Source: an uncultured Lactobacillus sp. (GTDB taxonomy: Bacteria > Bacillota > Bacilli > Lactobacillales > Lactobacillaceae). Taken from it: 8,008 bases of DNA. Below, piece after piece: positions 1 through 6,291 of the stretch. Positions within the stretch are counted from its first letter, which is position 1, and each line of letters begins with the position of its first letter. The stretch lies in assembly GCA_947252915.1 (NCBI GenBank), contig CAMXWI010000032.1, positions 1 through 8,008 on the forward strand, read 5' to 3'. The position numbers were made by a program, and so were the translations under genes. The notes under the pieces are model-generated. The model was given only the letters and a program-made list of their open reading frames with translations, was not told the origin of the DNA and did not search any database.

Positions 1-477
1 TAAGTCGACAATCCCGCCATTATTACCAAAGGTGTTTGATAAGCTATTTGGTAGTTTCACACCAAATTGGGCAATCAGAGCCCGGAAGTTGGCGGAAAGT
101 CCAGAACCAACGAATGCTACCGCAATAAAGTATTCAGCTAGTAGTGCCCAGCCGGCGATCCAACCAAAAAATTCACCAAAGATAACGTTAATCCATGAAT
201 AGGCGGAACCAGCAAATGGCATGGCCGCTGACATTTCAGCATATGCAAAGGCCACCAAACCAGCCACCACCGCAGCCAGAATAAATGAGATAATCACCGC
301 TGGTCCTGCATGTTGGGCCGCCACTTCGCCTGGTAGTGTAAAAATCGAAGCAGATACAATTGTTCCCACTCCAAGTCCTAGAAAATCGCGAACCCGCAGT
401 GTTCGGGCAAGGTGAGCATCCTTAATTTCATAGGTACTCGGATCTTCCTTCATCGTCATTCTCTTCCAAATACTCAT
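1..477 (-). CDS. APC-superfamily amino acid permease (YfnA-like), N-terminal part, cut by the window edge
   Basis: This is the first 159 residues of a membrane amino acid transporter; the C-terminus lies beyond base 1. After a short basic, polar cytoplasmic head comes a first helix at about residues 31-51 containing 'GVGTIVSASIFTLPG', the broken, substrate-binding helix of APC transporters. A second helix lies at about 57-81, followed by the conserved 'AYAEMSAAMPFAGSAYSW' stretch (79-96), and a third helix at about 96-122. The family is known to import or exchange amino acids (often cationic ones) or polyamines across the cytoplasmic membrane; the substrate cannot be read from this fragment. 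The ATG at 477 is chosen because AGGGGAG lies 8 bases upstream. A second in-frame ATG at 483 sits too close to that site. The gene has its own candidate promoter and is separated from the upstream exporter operon by a terminator. Confidence 0.9.
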   Translation of the reverse strand, partial: MSIWKRMTMKEDPSTYEIKDAHLARTLRVRDFLGLGVGTIVSASIFTLPGEVAAQHAGPAVIISFILAAVVAGLVAFAYAEMSAAMPFAGSAYSWINVIFGEFFGWIAGWALLAEYFIAVAFVGSGLSANFRALIAQFGVKLPNSLSNTFGNNGGIVDL

Positions 478-503
478 ACACATCTCTCCCCTGTATATTT
501 CAC

Positions 504-519
504 GGAAGCATCGGCTTCC
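504..519 (-). repeat. Hairpin in the leader of the amino acid permease gene
   Basis: GGAAGC and GCTTCC form a perfect 6-bp stem with a 4-base loop between the predicted promoter and the ribosome-binding site of the permease. No run of T follows on the minus strand, so it is not an intrinsic terminator. It could stabilise the mRNA or be a protein-binding site, or it may be chance. Its function is unknown. Confidence 0.4.
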
Positions 520-558
520 AAAAGTGATTTGTGATAGAAATCTTATTTAATTCTAATA

Positions 559-587
559 ATTCTACCATTATTTACTATCATCCGCAA
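559..587 (-). promoter_or_regulatory. Candidate sigma-A promoter of the amino acid permease gene
   Basis: On the minus strand, TTGCGG (582-587) and TAGAAT (559-564) are separated by exactly 17 bases. The -10 matches the consensus at 5 of 6 positions and the -35 at only 3 of 6. It begins directly after the terminator of the preceding operon and leaves a leader of about 75 bases. Confidence 0.5.
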
Positions 588-590
588 TTT

Positions 591-624
591 AAAAAGCCTT
601 GAATTTTTTAATTCAAGGCTTTTT
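591..624 (-). terminator. Intrinsic terminator of the four-gene exporter operon
   Basis: A perfect 15-bp inverted repeat (591-605 with 610-624) surrounds a 4-base loop. On the minus strand the GC-containing stem ends in TTTTT. It starts two bases after the stop codon of the MacB-like gene, so it closes that operon. The A-run on the other arm means it could also work on the plus strand, but no plus-strand gene enters it here. Confidence 0.92.
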
Positions 625-625
625 C

Positions 626-2611
626 TTATTCAGCAGCGAGCGCTTCAATTGGATTCAATTTGGCCGCTCGCCGAGCAGGCAATAGTGCTGCGAGGAAAGA
701 AATGATTAACGCCGCAAGAAATGCGAAAATCACGTTTCCAAACGTTAGTTGAACGATATTGAACTTAATCAATCCATAAAAGGCACTATTAATTCCCCAC
801 GTTACTAACAAAGTAATCACGAGAGCGAGCACTGCTGCAAAAAGACCAATTAAGATAGATTCGGAAGTAAATAGGCTGCGAATATCAACCTTTCGTTCCC
901 CAAGGGCACGTAAAATGCCGATTTCCTTAGTCCGCTCTGATACCGACATGTACATCGTCACGATAATCATCAATGCAGAGACTAATAGTGAAATTGCAGC
1001 AACGCCTGCCAAAATACTGGAAGCTAACTTAACGTAGCTATTAATCCGTTTCAACATTGAACCGACAGTAATGGTACCAAAAACACGGCGTTTTTGTGAA
1101 CGGAGTGCATCAATCCGATCAGCAACTGTCTGGACTTGATCTAGGCTAGCTACTTTGACCGCCAGGAAGTTAGGCCGTGTATCGGCATTTTTGTCATTCA
1201 ATGCTTGATAAACCGTTTCGTAATTAATCGCGGAGCCACCTGCAGTAGCACTATCTACCAACCCCACGACCTTTACCGGCACTTGCACCGCGACCGGTTG
1301 TCCCTGCTGGTTAATCCAATTAAATGTTAAATTCAATTTTTTACCAACAATTTTCCGATAGCGTTTTGCGCCCATCATTTGGGCAGCTTCCTGCTTACCA
1401 ATGACCATTTCGCCCCGGTGTGGTTCATGACCATGCTTAATTGAATCAGCCTTATCATTAGCATTCCAGGTGCTCAGCGCTGTTCCACTTTGCACCTTGC
1501 CAGTTTTCGCCACTTCCAAACGGTACGTCGGTAACGTATATCCCTTTTCAACCTTTTGGACACCAGATAACTTATTCAGCCGCTTAATCTGACCTTCGTC
1601 AATCATCCCTGCCTGGGGATCACCGGCCATATTTTGGAAGGTTTCCATTAGTTCCTGCTGATTCATTTTCCGGCCAGTTGTATTTTTCAACACTTGAATA
1701 ACCCGCGGATTGGCCACTGAGTTAATTTGTTGTTGGATATACCGATTAACCCCGTTACCAAGACCACTGAAAATCATAACCGCAAATAAACCAATGGCTA
1801 CCCCAACCATAATGAGGGAGTTACGCCAAAAATTATACATTAAATGCTTAAACGAAAACTCATAACTAGCATGAGCAGGCAGTTTCTGCGTTTGAATATG
1901 GGTCGGATCATCCGGAATCTGGTAAGCAGACTTTAATCGCTCATCCTGGTCAATTTTACCATCCGCCATATGAACAATCCGCGTCCCATGATTAGCCACT
2001 TCAGATGAGTGCGTTACTGCAATTACTAGTTTGCCATCCTTAGCAATCTCATCCATTAGCGCTAGTACTTCCTGAGTGTTCTTAGAATCTAATGCCCCGG
2101 TTGGTTCATCGGCAATAATGATCTGGGGGTCACTAGCTAACGCCCGGGCAATGGCGACCCGCTGCTTTTGGCCCCCGGAAAGATGCTTGGGATATTTATG
2201 GATTTGATCAGTTAGCCCAACCTTAGTTAGCAACTCTTCTGCCCGTTGCTTTTTCTCAGCTGACGAAAGAGTGGTCATATCTAATGAAACTAACACATTA
2301 TCCAAAACCGTTAAATGAGGGATCAAATTATATGATTGATAAATATGTCCAATTGTTGAGCGTCGATACTCATCTAACTGCTTTTCGTTACGATGATCAA
2401 GCAACTCACCATTCACTTTTACTTGACCCTTAAATTCACGATCAAGGCCACCAACAATGTTCATTAAAGTTGATTTTCCACCACCAGACTCTCCTAAAAT
2501 AGACACAAACTCGCCCTTTTCAAAGGAAAGACTGATTCCTTTGAGCACGGGAAATTCATTATTTCCCAGGAAATATGATTTAAAAATGTCGTTTAATTCT
2601 AAAAACGCCAT
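626..2611 (-). CDS. MacB-like ABC exporter, fused ATPase and permease (661 aa)
   Basis: A half-transporter with both ABC parts in one chain, probably working as a homodimer in the cytoplasmic membrane. The N-terminal ATPase (about 1-225) has Walker A 'GESGGGKST' (40-48), Q-loop Q92, signature 'LSGGQ' (144-148), Walker B ending in 'ADEP' with D168 and E169, and switch H201. One helix follows at about 263-284. A large extracellular domain (about 285-525, MacB periplasmic-core type) precedes three helices of the FtsX domain (about 528-555, 583-609, 623-646) with '[13 protein letters not shown]' at 559-571. MacB relatives use ATP to drive extracytoplasmic shape changes that expel peptides, lipids or drugs; the substrate here is not known. 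The chosen ATG has AAAGGTGAGG upstream. The gene lies 27 bases after the preceding ATPase with no terminator between them, so it is the last gene of the repressor-led operon. No separate MacA-like adaptor gene is present. Confidence 0.9.
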   Translation of the reverse strand: MAFLELNDIFKSYFLGNNEFPVLKGISLSFEKGEFVSILGESGGGKSTLMNIVGGLDREFKGQVKVNGELLDHRNEKQLDEYRRSTIGHIYQSYNLIPHLTVLDNVLVSLDMTTLSSAEKKQRAEELLTKVGLTDQIHKYPKHLSGGQKQRVAIARALASDPQIIIADEPTGALDSKNTQEVLALMDEIAKDGKLVIAVTHSSEVANHGTRIVHMADGKIDQDERLKSAYQIPDDPTHIQTQKLPAHASYEFSFKHLMYNFWRNSLIMVGVAIGLFAVMIFSGLGNGVNRYIQQQINSVANPRVIQVLKNTTGRKMNQQELMETFQNMAGDPQAGMIDEGQIKRLNKLSGVQKVEKGYTLPTYRLEVAKTGKVQSGTALSTWNANDKADSIKHGHEPHRGEMVIGKQEAAQMMGAKRYRKIVGKKLNLTFNWINQQGQPVAVQVPVKVVGLVDSATAGGSAINYETVYQALNDKNADTRPNFLAVKVASLDQVQTVADRIDALRSQKRRVFGTITVGSMLKRINSYVKLASSILAGVAAISLLVSALMIIVTMYMSVSERTKEIGILRALGERKVDIRSLFTSESILIGLFAAVLALVITLLVTWGINSAFYGLIKFNIVQLTFGNVIFAFLAALIISFLAALLPARRAAKLNPIEALAAE

Positions 2612-2638
2612 GTACGCACCTCACCTTTCATGTCGTCC

Positions 2639-3313
2639 CTACTTGGTTTGCTTTATTTTACCATCATTAATTTCAAAAATGCGATCGGCATATTTACGTA
2701 AGCGTAGGTCATGAGTGACCACGATCACCGTTTTATTTTTCTGCCTGGCGAGCCGTTGAAATTCTTGACCAACCGCCGCACCACGTTCACTATCTAAGGC
2801 TGCGGTTGGTTCATCCGCCAACACTAGCGACGGATTAGTATACAATGATCTCGCTATCGCTACCCGTTGATTCTGGCCACCCGATAGTTGATCCGGATAT
2901 TGATTCTTTAACTGGAAAATATCGAGCTCACGCATTAGCTGATCTAATTCTTCTTGATTGAGATTACCATTTGGCTTGACCCGATCAACTAACTGAAATT
3001 GTTCCGCAACCGTTAGATAAGGGAGCAGATTATAGGACTGCAGAATAAAGCCAATTTTATTTAAGCGCAGGCGTTCAAGTTCGCGATTATTCATATTCTG
3101 AATATCTTGACCATCAATTAACACTTGCCCTGAACTAGGTTTTATCAATCCACCAGCAATTGTCAGGAAGGTACTCTTTCCCGAACCAGACGGACCTAAG
3201 ATCAGGGTTAGTTCGCCAGCTTTGGCTTGAAAATTAATGGCAGATAACGCTTGGACTTGCCCAATTCCCGTGTCAAAAGTCCGATTAACATTTTTTAGTT
3301 CAATTGTTGCCAT
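2639..3313 (-). CDS. ABC transporter ATP-binding protein, HrtA/LolD-like
   Basis: A stand-alone ATPase of the MacB/LolD/HrtA class, expected to dimerise under the neighbouring FtsX-type permease. Counting from the upstream ATG of the pair, it has Walker A 'GPSGSGKST' (41-49), Q-loop Q93 in 'LQSYNLLPYLTV', signature 'LSGGQNQR' (144-151), Walker B 'LVLADEP' (164-170), D-loop 'ALD' and switch H202. All the residues needed for hydrolysis are present, and the length is normal for the family. Two ATG codons stand in a row at 3316 and 3313. AGGAGG is 4 bases from the first and 7 from the second, so the second is preferred, giving 224 residues. The ribosome-binding site overlaps the stop of the permease gene, which points to translational coupling and to a matched ATPase-permease pair. 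The HrtA assignment (heme efflux) rests on the permease, the regulator and the operators, because ATPases of this class look alike. Confidence 0.92.
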   Translation of the reverse strand: MATIELKNVNRTFDTGIGQVQALSAINFQAKAGELTLILGPSGSGKSTFLTIAGGLIKPSSGQVLIDGQDIQNMNNRELERLRLNKIGFILQSYNLLPYLTVAEQFQLVDRVKPNGNLNQEELDQLMRELDIFQLKNQYPDQLSGGQNQRVAIARSLYTNPSLVLADEPTAALDSERGAAVGQEFQRLARQKNKTVIVVTHDLRLRKYADRIFEINDGKIKQTK

Positions 3314-3320
3314 CATCTAT

Positions 3321-3326
3321 CCTCCT
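3321..3326 (-). promoter_or_regulatory. Ribosome-binding site of the stand-alone ATPase, overlapping the permease stop codon
   Basis: AGGAGG on the minus strand shares bases with the TAG stop (3325-3327) of the permease. It is 7 bases from the second ATG of an ATG-ATG pair, which decides the start in favour of 3313. The overlap suggests coupled translation of the two subunits. Confidence 0.8.
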
Positions 3327-4386
3327 AAATTGCATCTAATGGATCGATCTTGGTGATAATGCGCACTGGTAATAGTGCACCAATCGTTCCTAAAACAATT
3401 AAGCTCAAACCAATCAGCAAGGTTAATGGCCAATTAATGAGTAGTGGCACTGCTGATGGGATAACTAATGCGGTCCCCGAGGTCAGAAATAAACCAATTA
3501 AGACACCAGCGATCATCAGTAACGTCGCTTCAGCAAAGGTCGCCCGAATGAGCGTCGAAACCGGAATCCCTTGGGCTCTTAAAACAGCATATTCTGGTAA
3601 CTTCTGCATGGTCAAAATATAAAGGAAGACAGCAATCACAATTAATGAAATCACCATCAAAAAACCAATCATAAATAGGAATGTAGTGTTTTGAGCTGCA
3701 TAACCTGGCAATTTTTGAATAAACTGATTGGCCGTATATTTTTTCAGCTGTGAATGATGGTGGACCGTTAATGCTCGATCAGCAAAGATTCCGCTTGCCA
3801 CAAACTGATTTCCCATTCCCTTTAATTCTTGCCAAGTTGACAATGAACCAATGGCTAATGGTGCAATATTTAATTTAGCATTTTTTACAAAACCAACTAT
3901 CCGATAGGAACGAGACTGGTCAGCCAGTTTAACTTGATTACCAACTCGGTATCCTTTATCACGCAGCGAGGTATCAAGAACAATTTCGTTTTCCTTAGTC
4001 GGCTTATGACCAGTCGTCAATTGTAACTTATGGCGATACAGGTACTGTTCCTTAGAAATTCCCATAAATTGAATTGATTGTTTATCTTGATGGTGCGTAG
4101 TAGCCTTTTTTAAGACAACTGGCACCGTGCCAACCAACGCTTCATGGTCACTTAATTTTCTGGTTTGCTGTTTAGTAAGTATTGATTGACTGAGATTATC
4201 ATTAGCATCCTTATTTAAATAAACCGTCTTAGTGTCCCAGGCACGGATCGCCGCCGTATTTTGATTAGCTAGTCCGAGCATTAATCCCGTTAACATAAAC
4301 ATGAGATAGCCAATTAACGCTACCATTCCAATAATCAAACCGTAGTGGAGTTTATTATGCTTAATTTCACGAATTGCTAAAAACAT
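3325..4386 (-). CDS. FtsX-type ABC transporter permease, HrtB-like
   Basis: The 353-residue membrane subunit that pairs with the ATPase encoded next. It has the four-helix layout of HrtB/DevC permeases: one N-terminal helix (about 15-38), an extracellular domain (about 40-235), then three helices (about 236-259, 283-308, 318-340). The loop 'QKLPEYAVLRAQGIP' (261-275) corresponds to the FtsX coupling motif; the 'AQG' form is, as I recall, typical of HrtB proteins. HrtBA systems expel heme from the membrane and protect against its toxicity. The extracellular domain is rich in histidine (H98-H99 and H209-H211). The frame stays open for 40 codons upstream, but that stretch is antiparallel to nothing useful: it merely overlaps the end of the repressor gene. 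The true start is the ATG at 4386, with AGGAGG six bases upstream and the typical 'MFLAIREIKHNKLHYG' opening. The gap to the repressor stop is two bases. Confidence 0.88.
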   Translation of the reverse strand: MFLAIREIKHNKLHYGLIIGMVALIGYLMFMLTGLMLGLANQNTAAIRAWDTKTVYLNKDANDNLSQSILTKQQTRKLSDHEALVGTVPVVLKKATTHHQDKQSIQFMGISKEQYLYRHKLQLTTGHKPTKENEIVLDTSLRDKGYRVGNQVKLADQSRSYRIVGFVKNAKLNIAPLAIGSLSTWQELKGMGNQFVASGIFADRALTVHHHSQLKKYTANQFIQKLPGYAAQNTTFLFMIGFLMVISLIVIAVFLYILTMQKLPEYAVLRAQGIPVSTLIRATFAEATLLMIAGVLIGLFLTSGTALVIPSAVPLLINWPLTLLIGLSLIVLGTIGALLPVRIITKIDPLDAI

Positions 4387-4388
4387 CG

Positions 4389-4904
4389 CTATCCTCCTAT
4401 GATCCCCACCAACGCTGCTCCGAGCCGTTGGATAATTGCAAGCTGATCCCCTGGATTCATCAAACATTCCTGAATCGTTTGGTGACATAGCACCATGATT
4501 GCCCACTGTTGCGCATTCAGCTGTCGATATTTAACACCCTGAGCTGCTAAAAAACCCTCGTTTGATTCATAATAATTCTTTAAAAACGCCGCATAGTCAC
4601 TCTGCTGGATCTGCTTCATTAGTGTTTCGATCGTAGTTTGGTAATCATGCGCATCCCCAATTTGCTGAACCAACCTTTCCGGATGCAAATCTAAATCCTT
4701 AATTACGGTCATTAATAACCACTGATGAGCATCAACTAAATCCGTAAAGTACTTATAAAAGGTCCCCCGAGCAACGCCAGCCGTTTTTACAATACGAGCT
4801 ACTTGTGCGGTTGCTAATGGATGAGCACTAAGCTCCTTTAATAAAGCCGCTTTGATGTTCTGTTTTTTCTGGCTAGAAAGATGCTGAAAAGTTTCTGTTG
4901 GCAT
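4389..4904 (-). CDS. TetR-family transcriptional repressor, HrtR-like
   Basis: A 171-residue regulator whose first 55 or so residues form a TetR helix-turn-helix: 'ATAQVARIVKTAGVARGTFYKYF' spans about 31-53, with the recognition helix at 'ARGTFYKYF'. The rest is the variable helical ligand-binding and dimer domain, without a recognisable family domain. It contains few histidines (H60, H74, H86, H141). In L. lactis HrtR, as I recall, two histidines bind heme, so H74 and H141 are plausible candidates. The start at 4904 is chosen because GAGGAG lies 6 bases upstream. The longer GTG-initiated frame from 4934 begins inside an operator and past any good ribosome site. It is the first gene of its operon and two palindromes lie in its promoter, so it very probably represses itself and the two exporters. 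That heme is its ligand is inferred from context and operator form. Confidence 0.88.
   Translation of the reverse strand: MPTETFQHLSSQKKQNIKAALLKELSAHPLATAQVARIVKTAGVARGTFYKYFTDLVDAHQWLLMTVIKDLDLHPERLVQQIGDAHDYQTTIETLMKQIQQSDYAAFLKNYYESNEGFLAAQGVKYRQLNAQQWAIMVLCHQTIQECLMNPGDQLAIIQRLGAALVGIIGG
4393..4398 (-). promoter_or_regulatory. Ribosome-binding site that fixes the permease start
   Basis: AGGAGG on the minus strand lies 6 bases before the ATG at 4386 and two bases upstream of the repressor's TAG stop (4389-4391). It supports the shorter permease over the version with a 40-residue extension and suggests that repressor and permease translation are coupled. Confidence 0.85.
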
Positions 4905-4910
4905 AAGTTT

Positions 4911-4916
4911 CTCCTC
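4911..4916 (-). promoter_or_regulatory. Ribosome-binding site that fixes the repressor start
   Basis: GAGGAG on the minus strand is 6 bases before the ATG at 4904. The in-frame GTG 10 codons upstream (4934) lies within the downstream operator and has no comparable site. Confidence 0.8.
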
Positions 4917-4927
4917 AAGCAAAATTA

Positions 4928-4942
4928 GTGACACTGTGTCAC
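4928..4942 (-). promoter_or_regulatory. Downstream operator (15-bp perfect palindrome) of the exporter operon
   Basis: GTGACAC-T-GTGTCAC reads identically on both strands around one central base (4935). It lies roughly 10-24 bases after the predicted transcription start and before the repressor start codon, where a bound repressor would block the polymerase. It is the stronger of two related sites whose centres are 45 bp apart. As I recall, it closely resembles the HrtR operator of Lactococcus lactis (ATGACAC-N-GTGTCAT form). Confidence 0.82.
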
Positions 4943-4958
4943 CATTTAATTTAGATTA

Positions 4959-4987
4959 ATCATACCAGCCTAGTGACACCGTGTCAA
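4959..4987 (-). promoter_or_regulatory. Sigma-A promoter of the repressor-exporter operon
   Basis: On the minus strand a perfect -35 TTGACA (4982-4987) and a -10 TATGAT (4959-4964, 5 of 6) are separated by 17 bases. This predicts transcription starting near 4952 and a leader of about 48 bases. The -35 element lies inside one palindrome and the other lies just after the start site, so this strong promoter should be tightly repressed until the regulator is released. Confidence 0.88.
4973..4987 (-). promoter_or_regulatory. Upstream operator overlapping the -35 element
   Basis: A 13-bp perfect palindrome, TGACAC-C-GTGTCA (4974-4986), lies within GTGACACCGTGTCAA. It shares 13 of 15 bases with the downstream site and differs in the central base and one end base. 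It covers the whole -35 hexamer, so repressor binding would exclude RNA polymerase. Confidence 0.82.
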
Positions 4988-4996
4988 TTTGGGTAA

Positions 4997-5033
4997 AAAA
5001 ATAAGGCCGAGCTTCACACCCGGTCTTATTTTT
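4997..5033 (-). terminator. Intrinsic terminator of the dehydrogenase gene
   Basis: Arms at 4997-5011 and 5019-5033 form a stem of 9 plus 5 pairs with one internal mismatch (an A/C opposition in the minus-strand RNA) and a 7-base loop, ending in TTTTT on the minus strand. It lies 24 bases after the dehydrogenase stop and 10 bases before the -35 of the exporter operon, insulating that operon from read-through. Confidence 0.85.
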
Positions 5034-5057
5034 CTACTAATGGAATCTAAATGGAAG

Positions 5058-6068
5058 TTAGGCTTCTTCGCCGCCAACCTTAACGATGGCCTTAGAAACC
5101 TTACCCAGCTTACCACTAACAAAGTCTTCCACACCATTTAAATCTAATTCGTGAGAGAAGAGTGGCAGTGGATCAACCGTTCCAGATGCCAATAAGGCAA
5201 TTGAGTCTTCAAAAGTGTATGGGTTAATAAATGCCCCTTGAATAGTCAATTGCTTCTTGAAGACGTCGTAAGTGTTTACTGAGAACTTATCATCTGGGTT
5301 TCCAACACCAAACATCAGAACTTGTGCACCCTTGGCTGCGGCGTCTAATGCTTGTTCTTGAGTAGCTGGTAAACCAACTGCTTCAACAACAATGTCAAAG
5401 CTGTCTGCAGGAATTTCTTCCTTAGTAGTATTGATGGTCTTTACACCAAAGTGTTCACGGTTGTTAGCTAATTTGTCATCAGAACGACCAGCTAAAGTAA
5501 CTTCGTGAATACCACGCGCCTTCAAAATTTGGGCAAACAATTGACCTTCAAAGCCATCACCTAATACCAATGCCTTTTGGTATGGGTGAGTTTCCAATAA
5601 GTCAACCCCGTGCATTGCACAAGAAATTGGTTCAACAACGGCTGCAGCCTTTAATGAAACATCATCAGGAATTGGGTAAACAACCTTGGCTGGAGCAGTG
5701 AAGTATTCTTCAAAACCACCATCACGAGTAACCCCAACTGCATCCAAGTGTTCACATAATTCTGGACGTTGGGCCCGGCAGTATTCACATTGACCACAGT
5801 AAATGTTAGGGTCAACAGTTACCCGGTCACCTGGTTTAACGTTCGTAACGGCTGCACCAACCTTAGTAACCACCCCTGAGTTTTCATGACCTAAAACGAT
5901 TGGTGGAACAGCTGATGCTGAACCAGGTAATCCAGCATAAAGGGCCTTATCAGTCCCACAAATACCTGCATAGGCAGTGTGAACCAACACTTCATCTGGC
6001 TTAATTTCAGGAACTTCGTAGTCTTCAACCTTAAGTTCTTTCTTACCTTCTAAAACTAATGCCTTCAT
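5058..6068 (-). CDS. Zinc-dependent medium-chain alcohol/polyol dehydrogenase (336 aa)
   Basis: A cytoplasmic NAD(P)-dependent oxidoreductase of the medium-chain (MDR) superfamily that interconverts an alcohol or polyol with its ketone or aldehyde. Catalytic zinc residues are C37 ('GICGTD'), H61-E62 ('GHENSG') and probably E147 ('VVEPISC'). The structural zinc site is complete: C91, C94, C97 and C105. The Rossmann fold begins with 'LVLGDGFEG' (168-175), a GxGxxG motif, at the normal position. After the second strand comes 'AGRSDDK' (193-199) instead of an acidic residue directly at the strand end, which could mean NADPH rather than NADH. The substrate cannot be named; the sorbitol/butanediol/threonine dehydrogenase branch is the best general fit. 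Start: ATG at 6068 with AAGAGAGG 8 bases upstream. It is a single-gene unit with its own promoter and terminator. Codon use is strongly biased (AAG, GTT, GGT, GAA, AAC), as in highly expressed genes. Confidence 0.9.
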   Translation of the reverse strand: MKALVLEGKKELKVEDYEVPEIKPDEVLVHTAYAGICGTDKALYAGLPGSASAVPPIVLGHENSGVVTKVGAAVTNVKPGDRVTVDPNIYCGQCEYCRAQRPELCEHLDAVGVTRDGGFEEYFTAPAKVVYPIPDDVSLKAAAVVEPISCAMHGVDLLETHPYQKALVLGDGFEGQLFAQILKARGIHEVTLAGRSDDKLANNREHFGVKTINTTKEEIPADSFDIVVEAVGLPATQEQALDAAAKGAQVLMFGVGNPDDKFSVNTYDVFKKQLTIQGAFINPYTFEDSIALLASGTVDPLPLFSHELDLNGVEDFVSGKLGKVSKAIVKVGGEEA

Positions 6069-6108
6069 TAGTAATACCTCTCTTGTGAATAGTTTAATTT
6101 ACTCCGTC

Positions 6109-6138
6109 AGTATACGAAAAAACGGTCTCAATTGTCAA
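6109..6138 (-). promoter_or_regulatory. Sigma-A promoter of the dehydrogenase gene
   Basis: On the minus strand a perfect -35 TTGACA (6133-6138) and a -10 TATACT (6109-6114, 5 of 6) are separated by 18 bases. The predicted leader is about 35 bases long. No operator-like palindrome was seen around it, consistent with strong, perhaps constitutive, expression. Confidence 0.8.
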
Positions 6139-6262
6139 ACGATTATCATAACTTCTCCTAAATAATTCCAATCAAAAACTATGATTCCGAATTAAGCTTG
6201 GTAAGTGGCAGCAAAAATTCTGAAAAAGCCCGGTGATATTGCCTAAAAATCGGCATTTCCCA

Positions 6263-6291
6263 TTGCGTTACTTTATTTTTTATGCTAACCT
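6263..6291 (+). promoter_or_regulatory. Candidate promoter of mntH (weak)
   Basis: TTGCGT (6263-6268) and TAACCT (6286-6291) are separated by 17 bases, with a TGn extension (TGC, 6283-6285) before the -10. Each hexamer matches the consensus at only about half its positions. The -10 overlaps a GCTAACCTAA stretch that resembles half of a DtxR/MntR-type metal-regulator box. AT-rich alternatives at 6308-6323 lack a partner -35. Confidence 0.35.

Noticed and set aside
221..415. Plus-strand open frame of 64 codons
   Set aside because: It is antisense to the amino acid permease fragment, whose protein sequence is clearly conserved, and it has no family resemblance.
2457..2714. Plus-strand open frame of 85 codons
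   Set aside because: It is antisense to the two ATPase genes and spans their junction; it is a shadow of conserved coding sequence.
3266..3274. GTGTCAA in the stand-alone ATPase gene, resembling half of the operator
   Set aside because: It lacks the opposite half-site and lies inside coding sequence, so it is probably chance.
3350..3622. Plus-strand open frame of 90 codons
   Set aside because: It is antisense to the C-terminal membrane part of the permease and has no ribosome site or recognisable product.
4905..4934. Longer repressor starting at a GTG ten codons upstream
   Set aside because: That start lies within the downstream operator and lacks a ribosome-binding site, whereas the ATG at 4904 has GAGGAG at ideal spacing.
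6135..6159. A four-codon mini-ORF on the minus strand with an AGGAG site, just upstream of the dehydrogenase
   Set aside because: Its stop overlaps the perfect -35 hexamer of the dehydrogenase promoter, so it lies upstream of the predicted transcript and cannot be a leader peptide for it.
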